64,000 nucleotides of DNA from Lepisosteus oculatus (taxonomy: Eukaryota > Chordata > Actinopteri > Semionotiformes > Lepisosteidae): positions 193,501 to 257,500 of the forward strand of contig NC_090711.1 in assembly GCF_040954835.1 (NCBI RefSeq). Direction: 5' to 3'. The position numbers and the translations under genes are program-made. Numbering within the stretch: the stretch's first letter is position 1; the number at the start of each line of letters is the position of its first letter. This document shows positions 51,137 through 60,900 of the stretch, piece after piece. Under the pieces are notes generated by a model that searched no databases, had not been told where the DNA came from, and saw only the letters and a list, made by a program, of their open reading frames with translations.

Positions 51137-51388
51137 GTAAGAGGACTTGAATGGTATTTTTCTCTTAAGTTTCCCACTGGGGAAATGTTTGAAAGTCTGT
51201 GCTGTGCCTAATGTTTACTAAACACTGTATTGGATTTTTTTGGTGCCATTGGGTTACAGGTAAAATTTTTATGGAATCTGCAGTCAGAACAATGTTTTGT
51301 TATAATGAAAGGGCAGAAGAGCTGTTGCACTGAGGCAAAGTAATCTGGTTTGCCTAGTGATGTAGTTGACTCTTCTCCCTTTCCTCAG

Positions 51389-51581
51389 CCTGACATCATT
51401 GACAACAGGATTCCTGACCAGAGCAAACCCGACCAGCCTAAGGACAATGTTAATGAGAATGACATTGTGGCACAGAATGAGGTTGGACATGGAAGGATGA
51501 GACCAGAAGATGTCAACACCAATGTGCTGATGTCCCATTCTGCAGAAGAGAGCATTTTCAACAAAACTGAAGTCCTTGCAG
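51389..51581 (+). CDS. sdc4: sdc4 coding exon 4: membrane-proximal ectodomain
   Basis: This exon encodes residues 92-155 plus one base of codon 156. It is hydrophilic and rich in Asn, Asp and Pro. The end, SIFNKTEVLA, aligns with human SDC4 SNIFERTEVLA just before the membrane. The NKT sequon (149-151) is a possible N-glycosylation site. The acceptor is TTTCCTCAG and the donor GCAG|GTAAGA, phase 1. Reading through the donor continues for 48 codons to a stop near 51727, so retention of intron 4 would yield a secreted form without the membrane anchor. Confidence 0.9.
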
Positions 51582-52330
51582 GTAAGATCACACCTGATAT
51601 TATTGGTAGCACTTTCAACGAAAGTAATGCTCTGAAGATGGAATGGTTTAGGGCAGGGGTTCCCAAACTAGACCTCAGGGTCTGGTATCCAGCAGGTTTT
51701 CTACATCTCCCAATGGGCAACCAATGACTTTGCGGGTAGAAAAGATAAGTTGGGCCATCTTAACTTTAATCAGGGGACTTCTTCACCAGGGCGAAGAGAA
51801 GCATTATGACTTGGATACTAAAGACCTGTTATGTTCTGTGGAATTATTCTAAGGCAATGGTTCCACTGTGACAGCTTGCAGATTTCTAAAGTGTGTAGGG
51901 GGTATCGTATAAACTCTGCATTGCATCCAATTTAGGGTCACGGGGAAGCCAGAGCCTATCCTGGCAAGCACAGGTGCAAGGCAGGGAACAAACTACATCA
52001 CAGGGCACAAAGGCATGCACAATCACACCAGGGCTCATTTCCCCAAAAGCATGTTAACTTACACTAGTATGTCTTTGGACTGAGAGGAAACCCATGTGAA
52101 TGCAGGGAGAACATTCAAGCTCTTTGCAGATAACCGTCTAGATCTGGAATTAAAGCCAGGGTCTCAGTGTTGCACTGCACCCACCGTGGACCCCCCCCTT
52201 GCAGAACAATACAGTGTTAATGTAAAGGTCTTTTTTTCTTCATTTATCTCTAGGAAGCGTATTCTAGTCCAATTCAACTTCTTAATAAAACTTCAACGAA
52301 CTGTCGTCCTAAACCTCCTTTGTCTTTCAG
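51582..52330 (+). other. sdc4: sdc4 intron 4 with SINE insertion
   Basis: The 749-base intron contains a reversed family A SINE (51925-52195). A degenerate copy of another fish repeat probably lies at 51657-51780 (GGTTCCCAAACTAGACCTCA and the following TGG-rich text). From 52096 the frame of exon 5 is open backwards through the intron for about 235 bases, without biological support. Confidence 0.75.
51925..52195 (-). mobile_element. tRNA-derived SINE, family A, copy 4 (reversed)
   Basis: Plus-strand sequence reads as the reverse of family A: AGGGTCACGGGGAAGCCAGA, GCCTATCCTGGC, CAGGGCTCATTTCCCC, TATGTCTTTGGACTGAGAGG, then GCAGGGAGAACATTCAAGC. The tRNA-like head lies at the right end near 52150-52195. 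It lies within sdc4 intron 4, antisense to the gene, about 135 bases from exon 5. Confidence 0.85.
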
Positions 52331-52482
52331 CTCTGATCGCTGGAGGAGCAGTGGGGCTGCTCTTCGCCATCCTCCTCATCCTCCTGCTCATCTACCGTAT
52401 GAAGAAGAAGGACGAGGGGAGCTACGACTTGGGCAAGAAGCCCATCTACAAGAAGGCTCCCACCGCTGAGATTTATGCATAA
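52331..52482 (+). CDS. sdc4: sdc4 coding exon 5: transmembrane and cytoplasmic domains
   Basis: This exon completes codon 156 and encodes the rest of syndecan-4 to residue 205 and stop TAA. The transmembrane helix runs from about 156 to 177, with a GxxxG dimer motif (Gly160 to Gly164). The cytoplasmic tail has C1 ([13 protein letters not shown]), the syndecan-4-specific variable region LGKKPIYKK that binds PIP2 and activates PKC-alpha, and C2. The variable region distinguishes it from SDC1, SDC2 and SDC3. Human SDC4 ends TNEFYA, whereas this one ends TAEIYA, an unusual change in the PDZ-binding motif. Length (205) is close to human (198). Confidence 0.97.
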
Positions 52483-53480
52483 ATGCTTACAAACTCTCAC
52501 AATGGTGCCTCTGAAACAAAGACCTTCTGCTACTTAGATGCCTAAGGAACATTGGTCAGAGCTGACTGCTCTTTTTATCCAGGAAAAAAAGACTGTGTGA
52601 CAAAACACTTTTTTTTTTTTAAAATCTTCAAACTAAAGTGACCGAAAAAGATGTTCTCCACTGGAAATATTTGCCAAATCCAGTGCACTATTAAAATGCT
52701 TTTATAGACCGTTACTCCACTTGCCCTAAAATGTGCTCCATGGTTGGGAGTGCAGACACTTGGTCTGTGTGTCTCAGCCCAGCCCTCTCCCCTCCCCTGC
52801 CTGTTTCTCGACACTACATGATGCAGTAAGATCTTCAGAGATTGTGGAGTACTATGGTACGAATTTATAGACCAAAACGCTGGCACTCGCTAACTTCAGT
52901 TTTTCATCATAGACTGCAATCCATCCTGGTGCTATAGAAGGTGACAAATATGTTAATCAGAAATAAAATCTTAAAACATCCAGGGTTGAGTAAACTGCTG
53001 TTTTCCAGTGAACCCTTGATTTCTCTACTTGGCTGTCATCTCAACCTTTTACCAAATGCTCAGATGCCAAAATATGCAAAATTAATAGCTTGACTTTTTT
53101 TTTTTAACCCCTGTGAAATGGAGAACATCTCAGAGTTTGAGCTCTGAGGAGACGTTCTAGGAGTACTCAAGTGTATTTTACTACAAGTGCTAGTTGCCAG
53201 TAAATTGTTTTGCTAGGTTTGTAGAAATTTCTGGAATAAAAATTTTGTATTAATTTAACTATCAGATATTTTATTGCCTTTTTCAGGTTGGGACTTTTCC
53301 CTCTTTAAGCTGTTGTATATGTGTTAAATTTTTATATAATGTAGTTGAAGATTTTTAATTCAGAAACATAGTTTTATAACAAGTTTTATATTGTAAGAGT
53401 TTCTATTTCTTTTAGCCATTGTAAGCAGTATATATTTATGTTTTGTAGAAGGAATAAAACTATCTTCAGGGCTACTTCTG
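52483..53480 (+). other. sdc4: sdc4 3' UTR with poly(A) signals
   Basis: After the stop there is no coding frame. AATAAA hexamers occur at 52962-52967, 53235-53240 and 53453-53458, any of which could end the transcript. T-rich and TTTATAT-type sequence around 53300-53400 is typical of a 3' UTR. Later, an ATTAAA at 55068-55073 sits in a TTATATTGTT-rich stretch that looks like another 3' end, so a UTR extending to about 55.1 kb is possible. Confidence 0.6.
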
Positions 53481-55080
53481 AAAATAGCCATGCGTCACCT
53501 GTATGGCAAATCTGCTGCTTCTCTTCAGACAAAATTATGTGAATCACTTTTCATTGGATGATGAGGTCAATGAAGCATTGATTTCAAATTGCAGGTTCTG
53601 ATTGCTCTGGGATTTGAGGTGCAAAAGTGGATCTGATTTTGCAAGCCTTTCTAATTAACTTAACCCTTTCCAGGTAGATTGCTGCCGTTTACATTCTAGA
53701 AGTCCCTCAGAATGCTGTATAACCTGGATTATTGTTCAGCACCTTTTTAAAAAAACCTCATGTCTCAGCAGCAGCATGTGCAGTTGATAAGCTAAGAAAT
53801 TCTGTAAGAAGTCTTCCGTTCTCTTGGTGTCACTTTTCGTACTGGCAACATTCCTCCTGGGTAATGCAAAAAGTTTTTTGGGGGGGATTTTTTAGCACAA
53901 AAACAGTTAAGGTTACTAATAGTTAACTTGGTACCTTCAGTCTGGAAATCTGATTGTATTTTCTGGGAAAGGGTGGATCTTTCATCTTCCATTCACAAGT
54001 CTTCAATAAACTTGCAATCAACTGATACGGTTTAAAAACCTAATTCAGCACATTCTCCTCACCTCTATAAGGGTACTTATGACTTTATGCACTAGACTCT
54101 GTATAGTCTTGCTTGCAGGATACTACAGCCATTTCAAAGCCTGCTGGTGGTGCTGACATTAGTTAACAGTACTGCATGTTACCATGAGCTCATGCCCCCA
54201 GAGGTGTGTGGGTGCTGTGGTGCTCCATGGCTACACCCTGTGGAGGATCTATAGAGCTGTGCAGATGTGGGCAATCCTGCCCGTTGAGGACCAGTGGATA
54301 TGGGCTATTTTTGCATTTTTTTTTTAAGAGGCAGCACCTGAAAAGCCTGTGAAAAGCTGTGCAATTAGTCCCATTAAGGCAGTAATGAACTGACTGAGCT
54401 TAAGAGTTAAAGTGGACTAAAAGCCCATGGAAACAAGGCCTCCAGGAGCAGGATTGTCAGCTAATGATGTGCACCAGCTTGGACTCTTCTTTAGACAGTG
54501 CCACATGGGTGTCTCTCCTTTCCTCTCCATAGCTCTTTGACACTGCTGCTGCTTCTCTTGTCTCTTTCATTTTCCCAGTTCAGAAGTCTGTTATACTGAT
54601 TTGTGTGGGCAGGATCTGAGGTTAAGCCTCTTAATCATTTAACCTGTCTGAACCTTTGCAGGACGTTTGCCCACAGAGCTTGGAAAGCGGACTTTTTGGG
54701 GTTCAAGTGTTTTAAAAGTGGAGTGCTGGGGTAAGCGAGATGTAAGGTTCTATGTGAGAGACAAGGACTCTTGATGCGAACTTTGTTTTGATGCAGTTTC
54801 CAGGTAGGGCGTAATATACTAAAATCAGAAAAGGGATGTTTTGTTTTCATTCATGATCTGTTCAGTTAAAGCTGAATGTTGTCATCTTCAAAAGCCCATT
54901 TGTTGCTGTAAATCATGTTATGTTTGTTTCTGCAGTGTTGATGTGAAGGTAGTCTTATTACCTTCTTGGTAAGCTTGAGTGTTTTGAGACATGATTGGTC
55001 TGGCTTCTGTTCTGTACAATATGTGAATTTATATTGTTATATTGTTCTGTTTTCTGTTACTGAATTCATTAAAAAGTGTT
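53481..55080 (+). other. No gene recognised; possible distal sdc4 3' UTR
   Basis: No coding exon or clear repeat is visible. The terminal stretch 55010-55080 (T-rich with ATTAAA at 55068) resembles a transcript end. This is compatible with an extended sdc4 3' UTR but could be a separate transcript. Confidence 0.35.
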
Positions 55081-55771
55081 TACTGAACTCCTAAGGTGTC
55101 CAATGGAGTTGCTTAATGAGTCTTCCAAAACCAGGCTTGTTCTGGTCAAGCTAATGTTTTAACATTACATTAAATTAATAAATGGTTTTATCATTATTAA
55201 CATTCCAGGTACATAGTTGAAAACACAAAATTAAATTATATATTAGACACACTGTAGCCAAGTGCATAATGAAGGTGTGTTCAGCTGCCTTTGCAGCACC
55301 GTTTGAGTGAGGGGAGCAGTTCAAGGAAAACTCAGACTCCTGCCACAACTCAGATTTCATACGTGTTTACTGCCGCCTCATTAGAGTGCTGAAATTTGAT
55401 AAAACAGACAAATGCAAAGGACCAACCAGCCTGCGTCAGAAGCACAGACCTACTGAATGATCCTGATCGAAAGTGGCATCAGAGTAATGGAATTTAGAGT
55501 GCTGGGAAGATGAGTGGAATGGGGTGGCTTTGCATTTTACCTTATTGCTGCATGAACTACCGTGAGCCGTGTCTTGGTGTTCTGCAGAAACCCCCAGCTG
55601 GGACTAGAGTGAGGGGATTTTGTGCCGATATCCAGTTGTTCCGATCCAAACAAACATGCTGATTCAGGTCCTGGCTGTAATTTAAATTTCTTTGAAGCCA
55701 ATAAAAAGATAAGAACTGACAAGATAATGAAGACAAAAATTCTGGCTGCAGGCACAGTTTTACTTCTACAA
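55081..55771. other. Intergenic DNA, nothing recognised
   Basis: Unique-looking AT-rich sequence with no recognised gene, leading up to the SINE at 55772. Confidence 0.4.
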
Positions 55772-55945
55772 GTGGCAGTGTGGTGGAGTGGTTAGGGCTC
55801 TGAACTCCTTACTGGACATTTGCAAGTTCACATCCTTTGTGGGTATGGTGTTGTTCCCTTGGGTAAGGTACTTTGCTCACAGATTGAGCCTGTAAAATGC
55901 TCTGCTGTAAGAACAGGTATTCAATATGTTGCTTTGGATAGATAC
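55772..55945 (+). mobile_element. tRNA-derived SINE with V-core-like 3' part, truncated
   Basis: The head GTGGCAGTGTGGTGGAGTGG followed by TTAG is A-box-like. A B-box-like AGTTCACATCC lies at 55825-55835. Then come CCCTTGGGTAAGGTACTTTG, a degenerate GCCTGTAAAATGC, and TTGCTTTGGATA, which resembles the start of the conserved core shared by many fish SINEs. The core breaks off there and another repeat begins. This is a different family from A and B. Confidence 0.65.
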
Positions 55946-56000
55946 ATAAGACTTTATTGGTCCCGAAGGGAAATTGAGGTGTTACAGCAGCCCAGCCCAG
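55943..56000 (-). repeat. LINE-type 3' tail fragment
   Basis: ACTTTATTGGTCCCGAAGGG followed by AAATTG is the reverse of a very common fish repeat end (CAATTTCCCTTCGGGACCAA, then TAAAGT). I associate it with a non-LTR retrotransposon tail but cannot name the family. It directly follows the truncated SINE. Confidence 0.5.
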
Positions 56001-57640
56001 CCCAAGACAAGCGGATAAACCACTAAAATTCAAAGGACAAAGAGTTTCTGATTCTGTGACACTTGTCAAGTCTTTAAAGTAGTTCCTTTTTGTCAGTTTC
56101 TGAATTATGCAATGTGATTTCCAGTAACTATTAATGCAACTTCTATGCGCTGTAGAGAAAGGAAACTACACAGAAATCCCCTTTGCAACTGTAGGGCTGC
56201 AAAGTAACTTCTTGTAAGAGTGCACTGTTTCCACGACAGGCACACAATGCATTTCCTTCAGTCTCAGGATTGGAGAAGCAGTTCATACACTTAACGATAC
56301 ATGCAGTTTTCCAAGAGCGGTGCTTATGCGTGGATGAAAAGAGCTTTAATGGAGTTTGTGTAAAAAAGCTGGCTGTCTTCCAGGACTCAGGGAACAGCAA
56401 GATTTGCGTGTCTTCACTGGCCTGATCAGGTCAGGCCCACCTGCTGCCAGGGGGCTAATCAGAGCTGCTGTGGACTGAACCCCAGATTAGCAACCGTGTG
56501 AAATTTGAGTTGTTGTTGTCGTCTCGGAGTAATGCCCAGTGTACTGCCCTGACTATGTAGGCGGTCAGAGAATGTCCCCAAGTGTGAAAACTCACAGCGC
56601 CCCCCCTTAGAGAAGCACCTGTCCATAATAATAAAATCTTTATGCAAGTTTTTATGATTAAATTGGATGACAACATTCTCAAGTTCCTCACAAAGGTTTA
56701 AATAGGAACATATCTCAATAAGGGACCAGAATATTTTCTGTGTTGAGACAGTCATTCAGAAGCTTTCCAAAAGTTAAAAACTGTTCTCATTTAAACACAA
56801 ACAACACTAATTCAGACTGTTGTCATGTTTGGTTCACTTTACAAAGTAACTGGTCAAAAAACTGATTTTCTTAAGGGCAGCCCATAAGTAAGCCTACTGG
56901 ATATGAGTGACTTCCTGTCCACTACATTGTGATATTATGATGCAACTGGTTTAATCTGTACCTTAACGATTCTAGCTTCTGTATGCATTCAACATGAAGG
57001 TGCTAACTGCAGTAACAGAGTGGTAGGGTGACAAGTTGAGTGGTTGTATTCCTTGTACCATACAAAAACTTTGTATTTTCAATAACACCACTTTGATTAA
57101 GCAAATAATAAACCTTAACATACACATATTTGAGACCCTGGCCGTTTACCTCATTCTTGGTATTAAACTTTTTTAAAGCTTTTTTTGTCACAGAACAATC
57201 GAGTTGGCAAAGCATGTTGTTGGTCTTTTGTTTTTTTGTTTTTTCAAAAAATGTTGTTGCTAGCTTTGTGCTAGCAATGTGGATTTAATAAAAAGATTCT
57301 GGGCATTTCCAGCAGGTTGATGAAACTGGTATATGATTAGGCATTACTAGGAACTACCAGCCAGTTGCAGCCACTACAAAAAAAGATAAGAGCACAGCGG
57401 GAATTTCACTGGCAGGATGAGTAAGGGGGCAGAGCAGCACCTCTAACACCAGTTACTCCAATAGCACTAGTCATGAACTCTCTCTGGAGCACTGAGCTCA
57501 AGACTTGGGTCTTTGTCTTGGCCGCCATATCCGTTGGTCCATGACTGTCATTTTTGCTGACTTATTTATGTTTCCCAGAAACATTAGCACATACTTTCCT
57601 TTGAGATTTTACTCCTCATAAGCCACTGGCACCAAGATGA
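56001..57640. other. Intergenic DNA, nothing recognised
   Basis: No coding exon is recognised. T-runs occur at 57180-57250. No clear repeat boundaries. Confidence 0.4.
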
Positions 57641-57644
57641 GCGG

Positions 57645-57927
57645 GTTACAAACTGGAACCTATCCTGGAAGGCCTGTCGCACAAGACAGGAAGGAGAGTA
57701 CATTACTGTTCTTGTCCTGGAAAGGACGCCAGTCTGTTGCAAGGGCATGGAGAAAGGAACAATGAAACCTAAACAACATGTCAACATGAAAAATCCTGAG
57801 TACCTGGAAAATCTCCATAGGAACACAAGGAGAGCATGCAGCCCCCAGAGAGAGAATTCCAGGGTCAGAACTGAACTCTGGACCTGGAGCTGCAGGGTAA
57901 CAGCATGTGTCCCGGGGCCACACTGTG
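57645..57927 (-). mobile_element. tRNA-derived SINE, family A, copy 5 (reversed, degraded)
   Basis: Plus-strand segments GGAACCTATCCTGGAAGGCC, GGACGCCAGTCTGTTGCAAG, GGAACACAAGGAGAGCATGC and the right-end GTGTCCCGGGGCCACACTGTG follow the reversed order of family A. The copy is more diverged than the others. The B box is reduced to a remnant around CAGAACTGAACTCTGG. Confidence 0.65.
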
Positions 57928-60900
57928 TTCTAACATTCGGGAAAAGGAGAGGAGGCAGAATCTTTTACTCAGTTAAGAGATGAGAAGCTGTTTCTTATTT
58001 TTTAAGGTGATCTAATGTCTTTGGAATGACACTGCAATTAAAAGTCATCCTACTTCCATGTTTATGATATCCTTCTCTTTACTTTGCCAACTGAAGTACA
58101 GATGTCAGGTAAAGGTAACATACCTTCTAGGCTGGATTCTGACAGAGTTGTTTAGTCAGAATCCGACAGACTTTAGCTCTCTGCCAAAATCTTAGATACC
58201 AAATGTCTGAACCTGCAGTTCCTTGTGTCTTGAGCAGGATAACTATTATAACAACATTTTGCAACAGGACAGCTGCCTGTCATGAAAGGGGAAGCACTAC
58301 TGGACAAACTGCAGTTGTTTTCCTAAGGAGATCCTTAAAGCATGTTTAGTGGGTGTCAATGGGTGAGAGCTTCCATTCCAGATAACATTTTGCTGATAAG
58401 AAGGCTTGCCCCATGAATACAGAAGAAAAAGCAGTTTGGCTGAACCCAGTGGAAGAGCTGTAGGAGCCACAAAGCTCTGCTTCTGTGTAGCACAGTACCT
58501 CTATTGTATTTGTCTGACAGATAGGGGTTCTTTGGTTCTTCGAAGGCAGGTAAAGGCAGCATTGTCTTGTTCTGTTTTGAAAATGTATGAATAAATTATG
58601 GATCACAAAAAATATTCTTTTAATACCCTGTAATTTTTTTTCTCCATGACATTATAGAGGAGAAGCAATAAACAGGCACAGTGGTTAATATTTTTCCTTG
58701 CTGGCTGAGGAAAGCAAACAACACACAGACACAGAACTGACAGTACAGAAGATTCGCCTGAAGGACAATAATATGTCTGAGAACAGGCAGCAGTCTTGAA
58801 GATGCCACTTCTAATCCAGTTTATTACTGTAAATGATAACTTTAATCTGGGCCACTAGATAACAACCATGAGCTGTCTGTAATAAAGGGCACAACTCCCT
58901 GTAACCCCTCCTCTCTTTCAGTTAAAACAGTTCTATGGCCCCCAGCCTACTGTGCTAGTGGTGACTCAGAGCTCCTTTCTTCTGGAGACAATGGGGCTGC
59001 AGTTACTGATCAGCAGTTGTGTAACAAAGCTTCAACTGCCCCTGTGCTCTGAACACAAGCACAAAGTTCAGAGATCTTTTTATTCTCTCATTAAATACAA
59101 AGGGCTTGGAAAGGACAACTCTTGCTCGTAAAAAAAAACCTTCAAAAGAAGTCTGACTGAGTTATATGCAACTCTTGTTTCAAGAGAACTAGTTCCTCTG
59201 CACTAAATGTCTTTAAATAGAAATACCGGTACAGGTTGCTTCCTGTACACCTCTCCACTCAGACACACATCTAGTTGATTTCCTTGTTGTGCACACCATA
59301 CCATTGCAGAAGTAGCACAGTTAAACATGAACAGCAACATGCAATGGGACATACGGTACAGGAGTGATTTCATGGGTAGACTTTTAAAAAAGTTATTAAA
59401 AATAACGAGTATAAGCATGAGCACTAATAAAGAACAGTGTCATCAGCTGCAAAACAGCCAGATAATGTCCAAGAGTGCAGAAAGCTCTAAACCTATTCAC
59501 TCAAACTGTCACTAGCACAGAGCTCACAAGGGTTACCAGAGGAAAACGCTGTACTTTACCTATAGTTTTGTGGTCCTTGTGACTATAGTGTGTCCTGTGC
59601 CGACACTGTGACCATACTCCTCTGTGCAGCCCAGTGAGTGAAGACAGACACTGGCCTGTCCACATTTCCCCTGAGCTCCTGCTGAGGAAGGGAGGTGGAT
59701 GTAGGAGGTCCTTGTTCCCACGTCAGCAGTCTGGTGGGAAAGTTCTGTCCTAAGGACTCCAGGTCCCAGGGGAGAGGGGGGGATTTTGTGCAGTATGGAT
59801 ATTACATTCCTTACACTGGTGTTCACTGTGCAGGGAGCCCTGAAGGGGAAGAAATACCCATGCATATTCTCACAGGCTCACAGGACTTGTTGACACTGGC
59901 AGCAAGAACAATTTAAGAGCGATTATTTGTTTACTCAGAACTGTCAAGCAGGAAACCACTGCTGGAGAAGATCAGTGAAAGTCTTCATTTATAGGCACTG
60001 AGAGACAGGATGCAGGGTAGTGTTACAGCACCCAGCTAATGGAAATTAAACCTTCTAATTGAATCCACATGGATGAAATTAGCAGGGCTCAGTGCCCTCT
60101 TTGGGTATGTTCCTCAGTTCTTGGCTGAGATCTGACCTTGCACATTGTTTGTCTCAGTATACCAAATGAATTCCACAGGAGTTTTTGTGTGTTCAGAAAA
60201 GCATTCCTGTGCAACAATGAAAGGCTTTGTATTCTTTCCTGGGGCAGACAATCAGTTTTTTTAATGTGTGATTTTGTATTTTCTCTTTCTATTCTTCTCA
60301 TTGCGGAAGATCCAAATGAAATATGATATTTTCCCTCTGACACGTGAGAAAGGAGGATTTATGTTAAACACGTTACCTTTGCTTCTGTTTAGCCTGGTCC
60401 TCTGATGCCTGCATCAGATCAGGTCCCAAAGATATAGAGCTACCAAGCTCAGGTCATGATATGGAGTCAGGATTCCTGACTGCAATTTGGCGAACCTTGT
60501 TTAGGCCCCTGAAGGTGCCAGGCAGCCTGTGTCCTAACCCATTAGATTTCAATTGTACAGAGTGACTTGGCTTCTGAATAGCTATGTCTGGCCCTTGGCC
60601 TGGAGATCACGATTGTCTCCTTTGGCATCCAGACATTGACTTGACATGGGGCATAGCTTACAGACATCCCAGACTGAGTGGGATAGAGGATTTGGAAACA
60701 GCAAGAAGCAGGATGAAGATGCATTGACAGACAGACTGTACCGAAATGAGGGAGAGAATGTTTAGAACAGCTTGCAGTTCTTCACCTGCCAGCAAACCTC
60801 CCACATTCACAACGCACTTTGATCACAGGACGTACAATGGAGCCTGGGTTGGAATTAATCTTACAGTTTTACATCACAGTTTCTACTCATTACGAAGAAT

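Noticed and set aside
52096-52330. Upstream extension of the sdc4 exon 5 frame as an alternative first exon
   Set aside because: The open stretch overlaps a reversed SINE and a T-rich acceptor tract. The TGTCTTTCAG acceptor and the phase match to exon 4 explain exon 5 fully.
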